A stretch of DNA of 59,556 bases, taken from contig JACPPB010000060.1 in assembly GCA_016191205.1 (NCBI GenBank), positions 1-59,556 of the forward strand, in the 5' to 3' direction. This document shows positions 30,273 through 43,815 of this stretch, piece by piece (the first letter of the stretch is position 1; each line of letters opens with the position of its first letter). The notes under the pieces were generated by a model. That model had not been told where the DNA came from and ran no database searches. It worked only from the letters and a program-made list of their open reading frames with translations. This DNA is from Gammaproteobacteria bacterium. Its GTDB lineage: Bacteria > Pseudomonadota > Gammaproteobacteria > Pseudomonadales > Porticoccaceae. The position numbers were made by a program, and so were the translations under genes.

Positions 30273-31325
30273 TCACCACTGAATAACCGTGGTGCCGACG
30301 GTGCCGAAGCTCGCCATCGCCTCGATCACACTGGATGCTTTCTCGATGGGGAACACGTTGGTCACCATCTCGCCCGGGCGCAGCTTGCCGCTCTCCACCA
30401 TGTTGAGCATCGCGTTGTAGCGGCGCGGCTGCATGCCGATGGTGCCGATCAGTTGCAGCTCCATCGCCACGATCATGTCCACCGGCAGCGACACGAAGCC
30501 TTTTTCGGCTTGGGTCGTGAGACCGATCTGCAAGTGGCGGCCGCGTTTGCGCAGACTCATGATGGAATTCAGGCAGGTGGTGGCAATGCCGAGCGCATCC
30601 ACCGAGACATGGGCGCCGCCGCGCGTCAGCTCTTTGATGGCTTCGGCGGGGTTGGTCTTGGCGGCGTTCACGGTGTGCACCGCGCCCATCTTGCGGGCCA
30701 CTTCCAGCGACTTGTCATTGATGTCCACCGCGATCACGTTGGCGCCCATGGCGTTGGCGATCTGGGTGGCGGCCAGGCCGATGCCGCCGCAACCGTGAAT
30801 CGCCACCCATTCGCCGGCGGCCACTTTCACCTGATCGACGATGCCGTGAAAGGACGTCATGAAGCGGCAGCCCATGCTGGCGGCGTCGGTGAACGGCACG
30901 GACTCCGGCAGATTGATCAGGTTGAGATCGGCTTTCAGGATCTGGGCGTACTGACCGTAGCCGCCGGAAGTGCTGAAACCGGCCAGATTGCCTTCGGCGC
31001 AGGTGTTCTGGTGGCCGGCGGCGCAGTATTCGCAGGTGCCGCAGCCCAGGTTGAACGGACACACGACGCGGTCGCCGACCCGGAATTTTTTTACCTGGGC
31101 GCCGACTTCCGCCACTTCGCCGACGAATTCATGGCCGATGACGTGCGGCAGTTCGGGTTGCAGGCCGAGCCAGCCCCAGTCGCCGACGCAGACGTGCCAG
31201 TCGCTGCGGCAGACGCCGTTGGCCGCCACCTTGATGATTGCGTCCTCCGGCCCGCATTTGGGTTCCGGCCAGTTGGCGTGAATGACAAAGGGCTTGTTGA
31301 AGGCTTCGAGTACGGCGGCTTTCAT
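30273..31325 (-). CDS. Zinc-dependent alcohol dehydrogenase
   Basis: 350 aa from ATG 31325 (AGGAG upstream). Medium-chain dehydrogenase/reductase. Catalytic zinc ligands fit Cys39 in GVCRSDWH, the His in GHEFVGEV, and the Cys in SMGCRF. The structural zinc site has four Cys in CGTCEYCAAGHQNTC. The Rossmann motif is IHGCGGIGLAATQIA, with D in AVDIND suggesting NAD rather than NADP. The zinc-ADH type is clear; the alcohol oxidised is not. Convergent with the LLM oxidoreductase, so the pair could form a catabolic pair, but no common promoter exists. Confidence 0.9.
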   Translation of the reverse strand: MKAAVLEAFNKPFVIHANWPEPKCGPEDAIIKVAANGVCRSDWHVCVGDWGWLGLQPELPHVIGHEFVGEVAEVGAQVKKFRVGDRVVCPFNLGCGTCEYCAAGHQNTCAEGNLAGFSTSGGYGQYAQILKADLNLINLPESVPFTDAASMGCRFMTSFHGIVDQVKVAAGEWVAIHGCGGIGLAATQIANAMGANVIAVDINDKSLEVARKMGAVHTVNAAKTNPAEAIKELTRGGAHVSVDALGIATTCLNSIMSLRKRGRHLQIGLTTQAEKGFVSLPVDMIVAMELQLIGTIGMQPRRYNAMLNMVESGKLRPGEMVTNVFPIEKASSVIEAMASFGTVGTTVIQW

Positions 31326-31456
31326 GGCGTGACTCCTGTTATTTTTGACGGAGAGTTGATCGTTTCCGTGGTTCGAGGTGATGGTCGGAACCGCCCGGCC
31401 CACACTAGAGCCGGTCGCAAAAGCTTGTCAAGGCACGGGCGCGACAGGCGCAGCGC

Positions 31457-31753
31457 TCAGCGCCGGCCCAGCAGCGCCTCGATATCGCCCTGATGGCCCA
31501 CCACAAGGCGCAGTCCGGCGGATGGGGGCGGCGCGCAGGGCTGGGCGCCGTATTCGGTCAGCAGATTCCCGGCCCAGGGCAGCATGCCGGGCGAAGCGTA
31601 ATAGTGCCGTTCACCGTCGGCTCCGTCGGCGGTCAGCAGCGCCATGTCGTCCGGCCCCGCCGCGGCGGCAAAGCAGAGGTCGAACGCCATCTGCAGTTCG
31701 TTTTCGCGCGCGACGCGCTGGGCGCGGGTCAGGGTGAAGGTGTGCCAGCTCAT
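31457..31753 (-). CDS. Small hypothetical protein (98 aa)
   Basis: Starts at ATG 31753 (MSWHTFTLTRAQR) and ends at 31457, between the carboxynorspermidine decarboxylase and alcohol dehydrogenase genes on the same strand. It has a charged N-terminal helix, an Ala-rich middle and no signal peptide, membrane segment or zinc motif. Composition is plausible for a soluble protein. I do not recognise the family. The 85-nt gap to the upstream gene would allow read-through from the polyamine operon, but a link in function is not shown. Confidence 0.6.
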   Translation of the reverse strand: MSWHTFTLTRAQRVARENELQMAFDLCFAAAAGPDDMALLTADGADGERHYYASPGMLPWAGNLLTEYGAQPCAPPPSAGLRLVVGHQGDIEALLGRR

Positions 31754-31838
31754 GGTCGGAGTCCGTTGCAGCGAGCGCCGATGGTGGCATTCGCCGCGCG
31801 CGCTGGCAATTCGGCGCCAGGCAGCGTTTGAAAAACCG

Positions 31839-32983
31839 TCAGGACAGGCGGTCCCGGAAATCCCGGTAACCGAACTCGCGCACCAGCCGCAGCGCGTCGG
31901 TCGTGGAGTTCCACACCGCGATGGCGGGCAGCGGCACGCCGTTGAAGGTGTTGGTCTTGACCATGGTGTAGTGGGCCATGTCGGCGAACAGCAGGCGCTG
32001 GCCGATACGTAGGGGTGCGGCAAAGGCGTAATCGCCGATGACGTCGCCGGCGAGACAGGTCTGTCCGCCCAGGCGGTAGCTGTGGGGCAGCTCGCCCGGC
32101 GCGGCCGCGCCATGGATGCGCGGCCGGTAGGGCATTTCGATCACGTCCGGCATGTGGCAGGTGGCGGAGGTGTCGAGGATGGCGAGTTCCAGATCGTTGC
32201 GCTTGAGGTCCAGCACTTCCGTCACCAGCACGCCGGTATCGAGGGCCACGGCCTCGCCGGGCTCCAGGTAGACCGCGACGTTGTGGCGGGCGCGGAAGTC
32301 GCGGATCAGGGCTATCAGCGCGTCCACCTGATAATCGGCGCGGGTGATGTGATGGCCGCCGCCGAAATTCACCCATTCCATCTGCGCCAGCCAGGGCGCG
32401 AACTGTTCCTCGACGGCGGCCAGGGTGCGCGCCAGCGGCGGCAGATCCTGTTCGCAGAGGGTGTGGAAATGCAGTCCGGAGATACCGCTCAGATCGGCAC
32501 CGGCGAAGTCCTCGACCGGAATCCCGAGCCGCGAGCCGGGCGCGCAGGGGTCGTAGAGCGGCGTGGCGCCTTCGGAGTGGCGCGGATTGACGCGCAGGCC
32601 GAAGCGCAAACCGGGCCGTGTCGCCCGGGCCGCCAGCGCGCGCGCGCGAAAGTGCTGCCACTGATGCATGGAATTGAAGACGACGTGGTCGGAGAGCGCC
32701 ACCACGGCGTCGAAATCGGCATCGCGATAGGCGGCGCAGAAGGTGTGCACTTCGCCGCCGAATTCCTCGCGTCCCAGGCGCGCCTCGAACAGGCCGCTGG
32801 CACAGGTGCCGGCGAGGTAGCGACGCACCAGCGGCGCCAGGCTGAACATCGAAAAGGCCTTGAGCGCGAGCAGCACTTTGGCGCCGCTTTCGGTTTGCAC
32901 CCGGTGCAGCAGTTTGAGATTGTCCTCGAGCGCCGCCTCGTCCACCACGTAGCAGGGCGAGGGGACACGCGCCGGATCGAAGT

Positions 32984-33005
<22 letters not shown>
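31839..33005 (-). CDS. nspC: Carboxy(nor)spermidine decarboxylase
   Basis: 388 aa if started at GTG 33005, overlapping the upstream gene by 22 nt. PLP-dependent fold-III (alanine-racemase-like) decarboxylase that turns carboxyspermidine (or carboxynorspermidine) into spermidine (or norspermidine). Evidence: PSPCYVVDEAALEDN at the N-terminus, the PLP Lys region VLLALKAFSMF, SGLFEARLG, GLRVNPRH, LHFHTLCEQ, NFGGGHHIT, EPGEAVALDTG and the C-terminal catalytic block GQTCLAGDVIGDYAF with Cys and Asp. With speA and the dehydrogenase gene it forms the alternative spermidine pathway, which replaces SpeD/SpeE. Whether spermidine or norspermidine is made depends on the diamine available; putrescine from arginine favours spermidine. 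Confidence 0.9.
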
Positions 33006-34162
<1,157 letters not shown>

Positions 34163-34176
34163 GGGATAGTCCTCGT

Positions 34177-36105
<1,929 letters not shown>

Positions 36106-36218
36106 GGTTGTCTCCCGGCGGGGAAATGGGCGCGAATAGTGCGGTTAACGCCCAGTGATTTCAAGCGCATGTATGTGACACGCGCAGCATCGAACACGCG
36201 CGCGGCGGCGCGGGCGCG

Positions 36219-37523
<1,305 letters not shown>

Positions 37524-38747
37524 TCAGTCCGGCTGAGACTGCGTGTGCGCAGGTGCTATCTGAAAAGTTCCATCGCGCCAAACAAGTACGCGATCGCAAT
37601 GAAGTTCGGTGAGGTCCGGCACCTGACCGGGAAACCCGCATATCACCCGTTCGCCGGCCGCCCGCAGACGGGCCACCGCGGCGGCGAGTTCCGGCGCGGC
37701 AGCGCCTGTGGTGGAAGTGGCGCCTTCCGCCGCGGCAAAAATACCGGGCGCAACCGGCGCGGCGGGCGCCACCAGATCGCACAGAAAGCCCAGGTCGATG
37801 CCAAAACCGGTCGCCGGGCGGGCGCGTCCGAACTGGGCGCCTACATGGTCGTAGCGGCCACCGTGACCCACCGCCGCGGGCGTACCCGCCGTATAGGCCG
37901 CGAATACGATGCCGGTGTGGTAGTGGTAGCCGCGCAGCTCGCCCAGATCCAGGAACAGCGTGAGATCGGGGCGTTGTTCCTGCAGCGCGCGCACCACCTG
38001 ACGCAGTTCGTCGAGTGCCTGTTGCACGGCGGCGGGCGCGCTCGCCAGGTCATCGACCGCGCGTTGCAGCACCCCGGAGTCGCCGCACAGGCCGGGCAGC
38101 GCCGTCAGCATGCGCGCCAGATCCGGGTCGTGGACATGGGCGGCGACCCAGGCGGGGAGGGTCGCGTCCTTTTGCTGCAACAGTTCGAACAGCTCGCGCT
38201 TGCGGGCCGGTTCGATGGTCAACAGTTCTTCCAGGCCGCGGTAGATGCCCACATGGCCCAGATCCAGATGCAGCGCATCGAGGCCGGCGCGGGTCAGGGT
38301 TTCCGTCAGCAGGGCGATCACTTCCAGATCCGCTTCCAGTCCGGATTCCCCGAACAGTTCGACGCCGATCTGGATGGGCGAGCGCGATTCCAGTGGGCTG
38401 CGCGGGCGCGTGTAGAGCACCTGGCCCGCGTAGCACAGGCGGGTCGGATATTCGCGGCGCAGGCTGTGGGCATCCATGCGCGCCACCTGGGGCGTGATGT
38501 CGGCGCGCACGCCCATCATGCGACCGCTCAACTGGTCGGTGATCTTGAACGTGATCAGATCCAGGTCCGATCCGGAGCCGCTGAACAATGACGCGGTGAA
38601 TTCCGCGAGCGGCGGAATCACCAGGTCATAACCCCAAGTGTGATACAGGTCGAGCAAACGGCGCCGCAGCCGCTCGACCTTGAGGGCGCGGTCCGGGAGG
38701 ATGTCTTCGATCCCGTCGGGCAGCAGCCAGCGCTCAGTGGAGTCCAT
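37524..38747 (-). CDS. hisZ: HisZ, regulatory subunit of ATP phosphoribosyltransferase
   Basis: About 407 aa from ATG 38747 (a GTG three codons upstream is possible). HisZ is a histidyl-tRNA synthetase paralogue that activates the short HisG and confers histidine feedback. Class II synthetase-like segments are present: LLPDGIEDILPDRA, DLITFKITDQLSGRMMGVRADITPQVARM, LCYAGQVLYTRP, and LRGYHYHTGIVFAAY. No C-terminal anticodon-binding domain is apparent, as expected for HisZ. Its presence implies a short-form hisG elsewhere. Upstream of purA. Confidence 0.93.
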   Translation of the reverse strand: MDSTERWLLPDGIEDILPDRALKVERLRRRLLDLYHTWGYDLVIPPLAEFTASLFSGSGSDLDLITFKITDQLSGRMMGVRADITPQVARMDAHSLRREYPTRLCYAGQVLYTRPRSPLESRSPIQIGVELFGESGLEADLEVIALLTETLTRAGLDALHLDLGHVGIYRGLEELLTIEPARKRELFELLQQKDATLPAWVAAHVHDPDLARMLTALPGLCGDSGVLQRAVDDLASAPAAVQQALDELRQVVRALQEQRPDLTLFLDLGELRGYHYHTGIVFAAYTAGTPAAVGHGGRYDHVGAQFGRARPATGFGIDLGFLCDLVAPAAPVAPGIFAAAEGATSTTGAAAPELAAAVARLRAAGERVICGFPGQVPDLTELHCDRVLVWRDGTFQIAPAHTQSQPD

Positions 38748-38929
38748 CGTTGTCACCGTCGGATCAGGTTCGCACCGCAGCGTGCGCGGGTCATCGCGCC
38801 GCGGATGGCCGGTCGGAGGCGAACCGCAAGGTGCCCGCGATCCCCGGTATCAGGCGCGGCGCCTGCGGCAGTGCGTGCCACCTCATGTCAATCGCCCTCC
38901 GCAACGGTTTCCGGTCATGGGCCGCCGGC

Positions 38930-38954
38930 AAAAAAAAACCGGGCTGCCCCGGTT
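38930..38954 (-). terminator. Intrinsic terminator after hflC
   Basis: On the minus strand a 7-bp stem (AACCGGG pairing with CCCGGTT, four-base loop) is followed by about nine T residues (seen as A at 38930-38938 on the plus strand). It closes the hfq-hflX-hflK-hflC transcript 46 nt after the hflC stop and separates it from hisZ. Confidence 0.85.
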
Positions 38955-38999
38955 GCGGGATGCTAGCACTTCCGGTCGGATCATGTCGCCCGCGCGACC

Positions 39000-39875
39000 T
39001 CATTTTTGGGTGCCGTCGGGCGTCTTCAGGTAACGGAAAAAATCACTGTCGGGCTCCATGACCAGCAACCCGTTGCGGTCGGCAAGGGATGCGCGATAGG
39101 CCTTGAGGCTGCGCGTGAACGCGTAGAACTCCGGGTCGCGTTGATAGGCGGCGGCGTAGATGTGCGCGGCGGTGGCATCACCTTCGCCGCGGGTCTGCTC
39201 GGCTTCGCCATAGGCATTGGCGCCGATGACCGTCACCTGGCGGTCCGCTTCCGCGCGAATTTTTTCGCCGGCTTCCAGACCGACGGCGCGCAACTCCTGC
39301 GCTTCCTTGTCGCGCTCGGCGGTCATGCGCTGGAATACCTGTTCGCTGACTTCCGGGGGCAGGTCGATGCGCCGCACGCGGACGTCCAGCACTTCCACGC
39401 CGAGGGATTTCCGGACGGTGTCGTTCAGCGTGCGGGTCATATCCTCCAGCAGGCGGTCGCGCTCCCCGGACACGACTTCGTACAGGGTACGAGTGCCGAA
39501 CTGGTTGCGCAGGCCGTCGTTGATGCGGTCCGCCAGGCGGCTGTTGGTGGCCATCTCGATGCCGCCGGTGGCCTTGTAATAGGTTTCCACGTCGGCGATG
39601 CGCCATTTGGCGAAGGAGTCGACGATGAGGCGTTTGCGTTCAATGGTGAAAAAGCTCTCGGGCGCACCCTCCACGGTCAGCACGCGGGCATCGAATTTCT
39701 TGACCTGGTTGATGATCGGCAGCTTCCAGTGAATCCCCGGCGGAATGTCCGACCGCACGATGCGACCGAACTGCAACATGAGGGCGCGCTCGGTTTCCTT
39801 GACGACGAACACCGAGCTGCTGAACAGAATTCCGAGCAGCGCCAGCCCCATCAGGCTGATGGTCTTGCGGTCCAT
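39000..39875 (-). CDS. hflC: HflC, SPFH-domain modulator of FtsH
   Basis: 291-aa band-7/SPFH protein that, with HflK, builds a large periplasmic cage around the FtsH protease. One N-terminal membrane helix (ISLMGLALLGILFSSSVFVV) is followed by the SPFH domain (FVVKETERALMLQFGRI, GIHWKLPIINQVKKFDARVLTVEG) and a long coiled-coil region (ERMTAERDKEAQELRAVGLEAGEK type). The start ATG overlaps the hflK stop (TAATG). The last gene before a clear terminator. Confidence 0.95.
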   Translation of the reverse strand: MDRKTISLMGLALLGILFSSSVFVVKETERALMLQFGRIVRSDIPPGIHWKLPIINQVKKFDARVLTVEGAPESFFTIERKRLIVDSFAKWRIADVETYYKATGGIEMATNSRLADRINDGLRNQFGTRTLYEVVSGERDRLLEDMTRTLNDTVRKSLGVEVLDVRVRRIDLPPEVSEQVFQRMTAERDKEAQELRAVGLEAGEKIRAEADRQVTVIGANAYGEAEQTRGEGDATAAHIYAAAYQRDPEFYAFTRSLKAYRASLADRNGLLVMEPDSDFFRYLKTPDGTQK

Positions 39876-41011
39876 TAGCGGCCCTCCCGTCGCGGCGTGG
39901 TGGCGGTGGCGACCTGGCGGCGGAGCACATCGGCCGCGCGGTTCGCGATGTCATTGAGCTGCTGGTTGCTGAGCGCCCGATCACCGGTGGTTGCCCCGGC
40001 GCCATCGGTTTGAACGAGCTTGTCGATGGGCAGGTAGATCATGTTGCCGCCGGTTTTCATGTCCACGATCACCTTGGGCGTGCCGGCCATCACCTCTTCG
40101 AGGGTTTCCATGTAAAGACGCTGGCGGGTCACCGCGGGCGCTTTCTGGTATTCCGCGTAGAGCCGTTCGAAACGCTGGGCCTCCCCGGTAGCTTCAATGG
40201 CGGCTTTTTCCTTGTAGGCGCTGGCTTCCGCCAGGGTGCGTTGGGCGCGTCCGCGTGCTTCCGGCACCACGCCGTTGGCGTAGGATTGGGCTTCGTTGAT
40301 GACCTGCTCGCGATACTCGCGCGCCTTGACGACGTTGTCGTAGGCCGCGCGCACGGCCGCCGGCGGCTTCGCTTCCCGGATGTTCACCTTGACCACGCGG
40401 ATGCCGGTGCCGTACTGATCGAGATAGGTCTGCAGACGCTTGGCTACCGCGATGCTCAACTCGCCCCGGCCCGTGGAAATCACCGCATCGAACTTGGTGT
40501 TGCCGACTTCATGGCGGACCGCGCTGTCGGTCGCCTCGCGCAGGCTCAGCTCCGGATCCCTGACATTGAGGACATAGGCTTTGGCGTCGCTTACGTTGTA
40601 CTGCACGGTGAGTGGCAGTTCGACGATGTTCTCGTCCTCGGTAAGCATCTCGTTGCGCGGCTCTGTTTCGTAGCGTCGCTCGGTGGTTACCGCGACCTTG
40701 GTCACGTTGTCGATCAGGCGCGGCCGCCAGTGCAGCCCCTCACCCGTGAGCTCGCTGAATCTGCCGAAGCGCAGCACGACGGCCTGCTCCTGCGCATCGA
40801 CCTGATACCAGCCCAGCGCAAACCACAGCACCGCAATCGCCAGCAGCCCCATCGCCAGGGGTCCACGGCCCAACCCGCCGTCGTTGCCGCCGCCGAACGC
40901 CCGGTTCAGGCGATCGGAAAAGCGTTTCAGCACGGCGTCCAGGTCCGAGGGCGCATTTTTTTTGCCGCTGCCCCACGGATCCCGACCGTCGCCGGGTTCA
41001 TTCCAGGCCAT
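39875..41011 (-). CDS. hflK: HflK, SPFH-domain modulator of FtsH
   Basis: 378 aa from ATG 41011. A cytoplasmic N-terminus begins MAWNEPGDGRDPWGS, a classic HflK start, with a Gly-rich stretch, then one membrane helix (about residues 52-70, PLAMGLLAIAVLWFALGWY), the SPFH domain (QEQAVVLRFGRF, GEGLHWRPRLID) and coiled coil (YDNVVKAREYREQVINEAQ). It partners HflC in a membrane complex that regulates FtsH. Only 2 nt separate it from hflX. Confidence 0.95.
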   Translation of the reverse strand: MAWNEPGDGRDPWGSGKKNAPSDLDAVLKRFSDRLNRAFGGGNDGGLGRGPLAMGLLAIAVLWFALGWYQVDAQEQAVVLRFGRFSELTGEGLHWRPRLIDNVTKVAVTTERRYETEPRNEMLTEDENIVELPLTVQYNVSDAKAYVLNVRDPELSLREATDSAVRHEVGNTKFDAVISTGRGELSIAVAKRLQTYLDQYGTGIRVVKVNIREAKPPAAVRAAYDNVVKAREYREQVINEAQSYANGVVPEARGRAQRTLAEASAYKEKAAIEATGEAQRFERLYAEYQKAPAVTRQRLYMETLEEVMAGTPKVIVDMKTGGNMIYLPIDKLVQTDGAGATTGDRALSNQQLNDIANRAADVLRRQVATATTPRREGR

Positions 41012-41013
41012 GG

Positions 41014-42378
41014 TTAACTCCAGCTTGTTTGATCGCCGTGCGCGCACAGCGGTGTTTCGAGGCGCAAACCAGCAGCACCCGTTTGAGTCGATAACGAAGC
41101 GTCGGGGACTGTGACCAGCCCCTCGCTGCGGAGCAGCCGCTGCAATTTCGCGGCGGGTATGCGCAGGTCCACTATGGTACCACCATCATCCGCGGGACTC
41201 TCCGCGATTACCGCCGCTGCCGCATACAACTGCGCCCGCAGGCGCCCGTGCGTTGGCGCCAGATGACAGCTCTGGAGGACCAGATCGCCGGCAAGACGTT
41301 CGCTCAATGCGGTGAGCAGCGGAGGGATGCCGACGCCGGTGCGCGCGGACAGCCATGCCGAGATGGGGGTTCCGGACGTGTCTCGGTCCAGGTGGGGCTG
41401 CGCTGCTTCCAGCAAGTCGATTTTGTTGAATACGCAGAGTGTCGGCACGTCCCCGGCGCCGATTTCCGCGAGCACTTCGCCGACGCAGCGCGCCTGGTGC
41501 TGCCAGTCCGGATTGGCCGCGTCGATGACGTTGAGCACCAGGTCAGCGCTGGCCACCTCTTCGAGTGTCGCGCGGAAAGCGGCGACCAGTTGATGGGGCA
41601 GCTGACTGATGAAACCCACGGTGTCGGCGAGCAGCACGGGGCCGATACCGGGCACGGAAAAGCGCCGCAGCGTGGGGTCGAGGGTGGCGAACAACTGATC
41701 CGCCGCCAGTACGCCGGCGGCGGTCAGGGCATTGAACAGGGTGGATTTTCCGGCGTTGGTATAACCCGCCAGCGCCACGGTGGGCGCCTCGCCCCGGCGG
41801 CGCGCGGCGCGGCCCTGTTGCCGGCGTTTTTGCACCAGTTCAAGTTTGCGCTCCAGGCTGGCGATGCGGCCGCGCACCAGGCGGCGGTCGGTTTCGAGCT
41901 GGGTTTCCCCGGGGCCGCGCAGACCGATACCGCCCTGCTGGCGCGCCAGGTGAGTGGCGCGGCCGACCAGCCGCGGCATCAGATGGCGCAACTGGGCCAG
42001 CTCCACCTGCAGCTTGCCTTCGTGGGTGCGCGCGCGGCGGGCGAAGATGTCCAGAATCAACCCGGTGCGGTCGAGCACCCGGCAGTCGAGCGCGCGCTCG
42101 AGATTGCGTTCCTGGCTGGGACTCAGGCTGTGATCGAAAATGGCGACGGTCGCACCGGTCGCGACGACCAGCTCGCGCAGTTCGGCGACCTTGCCGGAAC
42201 CGATGAAGGTTCCCGCGTGGGGGGCATCGCGGCGACCGGTGAGCGCGGCGGCGGGAATGCCGCCTGCCGCGCGTACCAGTTCGGTGAATTCCTGCCGGTC
42301 GCCGGCGTCGTTACCCTTGCCCAGTTCAACGGCGACGAGGACAGCCGTTTCGGCGATTTCCGGAGTGGTCGGTGTCAA
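41014..42378 (-). CDS. hflX: HflX, ribosome-associated GTPase
   Basis: 454-aa GTPase that rescues or splits stalled 70S ribosomes under stress. It starts with TTG at 42378, immediately after the hfq stop; no ATG or GTG candidate lies near, and the alignment to HflX begins within a few residues. Subfamily domain: APHAGTFIGSGK, FDHSLSPSQERNLE, ARTHEGKLQVELAQL and GGIGLRGPGETQLETDRR. The G domain has G1 GYTNAGKST, G3 DTVG, G4 NKID and G5 SA. The unusual start and zero spacing suggest translational coupling to hfq. Confidence 0.94.
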   Translation of the reverse strand: MTPTTPEIAETAVLVAVELGKGNDAGDRQEFTELVRAAGGIPAAALTGRRDAPHAGTFIGSGKVAELRELVVATGATVAIFDHSLSPSQERNLERALDCRVLDRTGLILDIFARRARTHEGKLQVELAQLRHLMPRLVGRATHLARQQGGIGLRGPGETQLETDRRLVRGRIASLERKLELVQKRRQQGRAARRRGEAPTVALAGYTNAGKSTLFNALTAAGVLAADQLFATLDPTLRRFSVPGIGPVLLADTVGFISQLPHQLVAAFRATLEEVASADLVLNVIDAANPDWQHQARCVGEVLAEIGAGDVPTLCVFNKIDLLEAAQPHLDRDTSGTPISAWLSARTGVGIPPLLTALSERLAGDLVLQSCHLAPTHGRLRAQLYAAAAVIAESPADDGGTIVDLRIPAAKLQRLLRSEGLVTVPDASLSTQTGAAGLRLETPLCAHGDQTSWS

Positions 42379-42636
42379 TCAGAGGTCCGCATCGGGATCG
42401 CCGCCTTCGCCGGGCATTTCGGTCGGCAAGCGCACCGGACGGGCGGGGACCACGGTCGAGATGGCGTGCTTGTAGACCATCTGACTGACCGTGTTTTTCA
42501 GCAGCACCACAAACTGGTCAAACGACTCGATCTGGCCCTGGAGCTTGATGCCATTGACCAGAAAGATGGAGACCGGAATGCGCTCCTTGCGCAGCAGATT
42601 GAGAAAAGGGTCTTGTAGATTGTGCCCTTTTGACAT
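42379..42636 (-). CDS. hfq: Hfq, RNA chaperone
   Basis: 85-aa Sm-like protein mediating sRNA-mRNA pairing. From ATG 42636 with AAGGAG upstream. The N-terminus [21 protein letters not shown] and Sm1 region [21 protein letters not shown] are nearly identical to other gammaproteobacterial Hfq; the Sm2 motif is YKHAIST. A short acidic C-terminus replaces the long tail of E. coli Hfq. The 207 nt between miaA and hfq hold no other gene and probably contain a separate promoter, as in related genomes. Confidence 0.97.
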   Translation of the reverse strand: MSKGHNLQDPFLNLLRKERIPVSIFLVNGIKLQGQIESFDQFVVLLKNTVSQMVYKHAISTVVPARPVRLPTEMPGEGGDPDADL

Positions 42637-42843
42637 GGTGTTACTCCTTATTGGTGTAGGGTAATTGGGCGGGCGAGGTGGGCCTGCCGGGGTCGCAGCG
42701 ATAGCGGGCGGCGGTGCTCCGGAAGAGCCTGCCATGCCAGCCGCCGAGTCGCGTATCGCATCAGTTCGGTGTTGCCGACGCCGCGACGCCGGGCTGGAAC
42801 CGGCCATGATACGCGCCGCCGCTGGTGGTGTACATGAGGGCAA

Positions 42844-43815
42844 TCAGATCAGTTTCAAGAGCTTAGCGAGAATCTCCCGCTGATCGTCGGGAGTGTCCCA
42901 GGCGCCAATGAGTGCTTCCCGGGCCGGAGAACGCGGGCCGCGCAACCAGGTCAGCTGGCGCTTGGCAAGCTGGCGGGTGGCGGCGATGCTGCGCGCGGCC
43001 ATGGTGGCCGCGTCGTATTCGCCGTCGAGATGGGCCCATACCTGACGGTAACCGGCGGCGCGCATCGAGGGCAGCTCGGGGTTCAGGTCGCCGCGTTCGT
43101 ACAGGGCGCGGACTTCGGCCACCAGGCCCGCATCGAGCATGGTTTCGAAGCGCGCGGCGATACGCTGGTGGAGCAGATCGCGGCTGGGCGGCAACAGGGC
43201 GACCAGGGTCAGATCGTAGTCCGCGGCGATGGGCGCAATGCCCTGCCCCTCCTGCTGTGCCCCGAGCAGCCGCGACAGGGGTTGTCCGGTGGCGCGGAAG
43301 ACTTCGAGCGCGCGCTGGATCCGTTGCGAATGCAGTGGATGCAGTTGCGCGGCGGTTTCCGGGTCCACCCGCGCCAGTTCCGCATGCAGGTGGGGCCAGC
43401 CATGGCGCGCGGCGGTCGCCGCGATTTCCGCGCGCAGTTCCGGGTTCGCGGCGGGTAGCTCCGCCATCCCTTCGATCAACAGATGGAAGTAGAGCATGGT
43501 CCCGCCCACCAGCAGGGGGATGCGACCCGCGGCCGTGATGGCCGCCATTTCGCGGCGCGCATCGACGACGAATTCGGCGGCGGAATAAGGTATCGCGGGA
43601 TCGCGGATGTCGATCAGGCGATGGGGTGCGCGGGCGAGCGTCGCGGCGTCGGGTTTGGCGGTACCGATATCCATGCCCACATACACCTGGGCCGAGTCCA
43701 CGCTGATGATTTCGACCGGCGCGCGCTCCCGCAGCGCCAGGGCGAGCGCGGTCTTGCCGCTCGCCGTCGGACCTGCGATGGCCAGCGCGCGCGGGCGGCG
43801 GGAAGGCACGGGCAC
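42844..43815 (-). CDS. miaA: MiaA, tRNA dimethylallyltransferase
   Basis: 323-aa enzyme adding dimethylallyl to A37 of tRNAs that read UNN codons. The P-loop is [12 protein letters not shown] near residue 14, followed by [20 protein letters not shown] and [35 protein letters not shown] and [16 protein letters not shown] are conserved. It begins with GTG at 43815, immediately after the mutL stop, so translation was probably coupled to mutL; the amber codon in mutL might then reduce expression of miaA by polarity (inference). Confidence 0.94.
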   Translation of the reverse strand: MPVPSRRPRALAIAGPTASGKTALALALRERAPVEIISVDSAQVYVGMDIGTAKPDAATLARAPHRLIDIRDPAIPYSAAEFVVDARREMAAITAAGRIPLLVGGTMLYFHLLIEGMAELPAANPELRAEIAATAARHGWPHLHAELARVDPETAAQLHPLHSQRIQRALEVFRATGQPLSRLLGAQQEGQGIAPIAADYDLTLVALLPPSRDLLHQRIAARFETMLDAGLVAEVRALYERGDLNPELPSMRAAGYRQVWAHLDGEYDAATMAARSIAATRQLAKRQLTWLRGPRSPAREALIGAWDTPDDQREILAKLLKLI

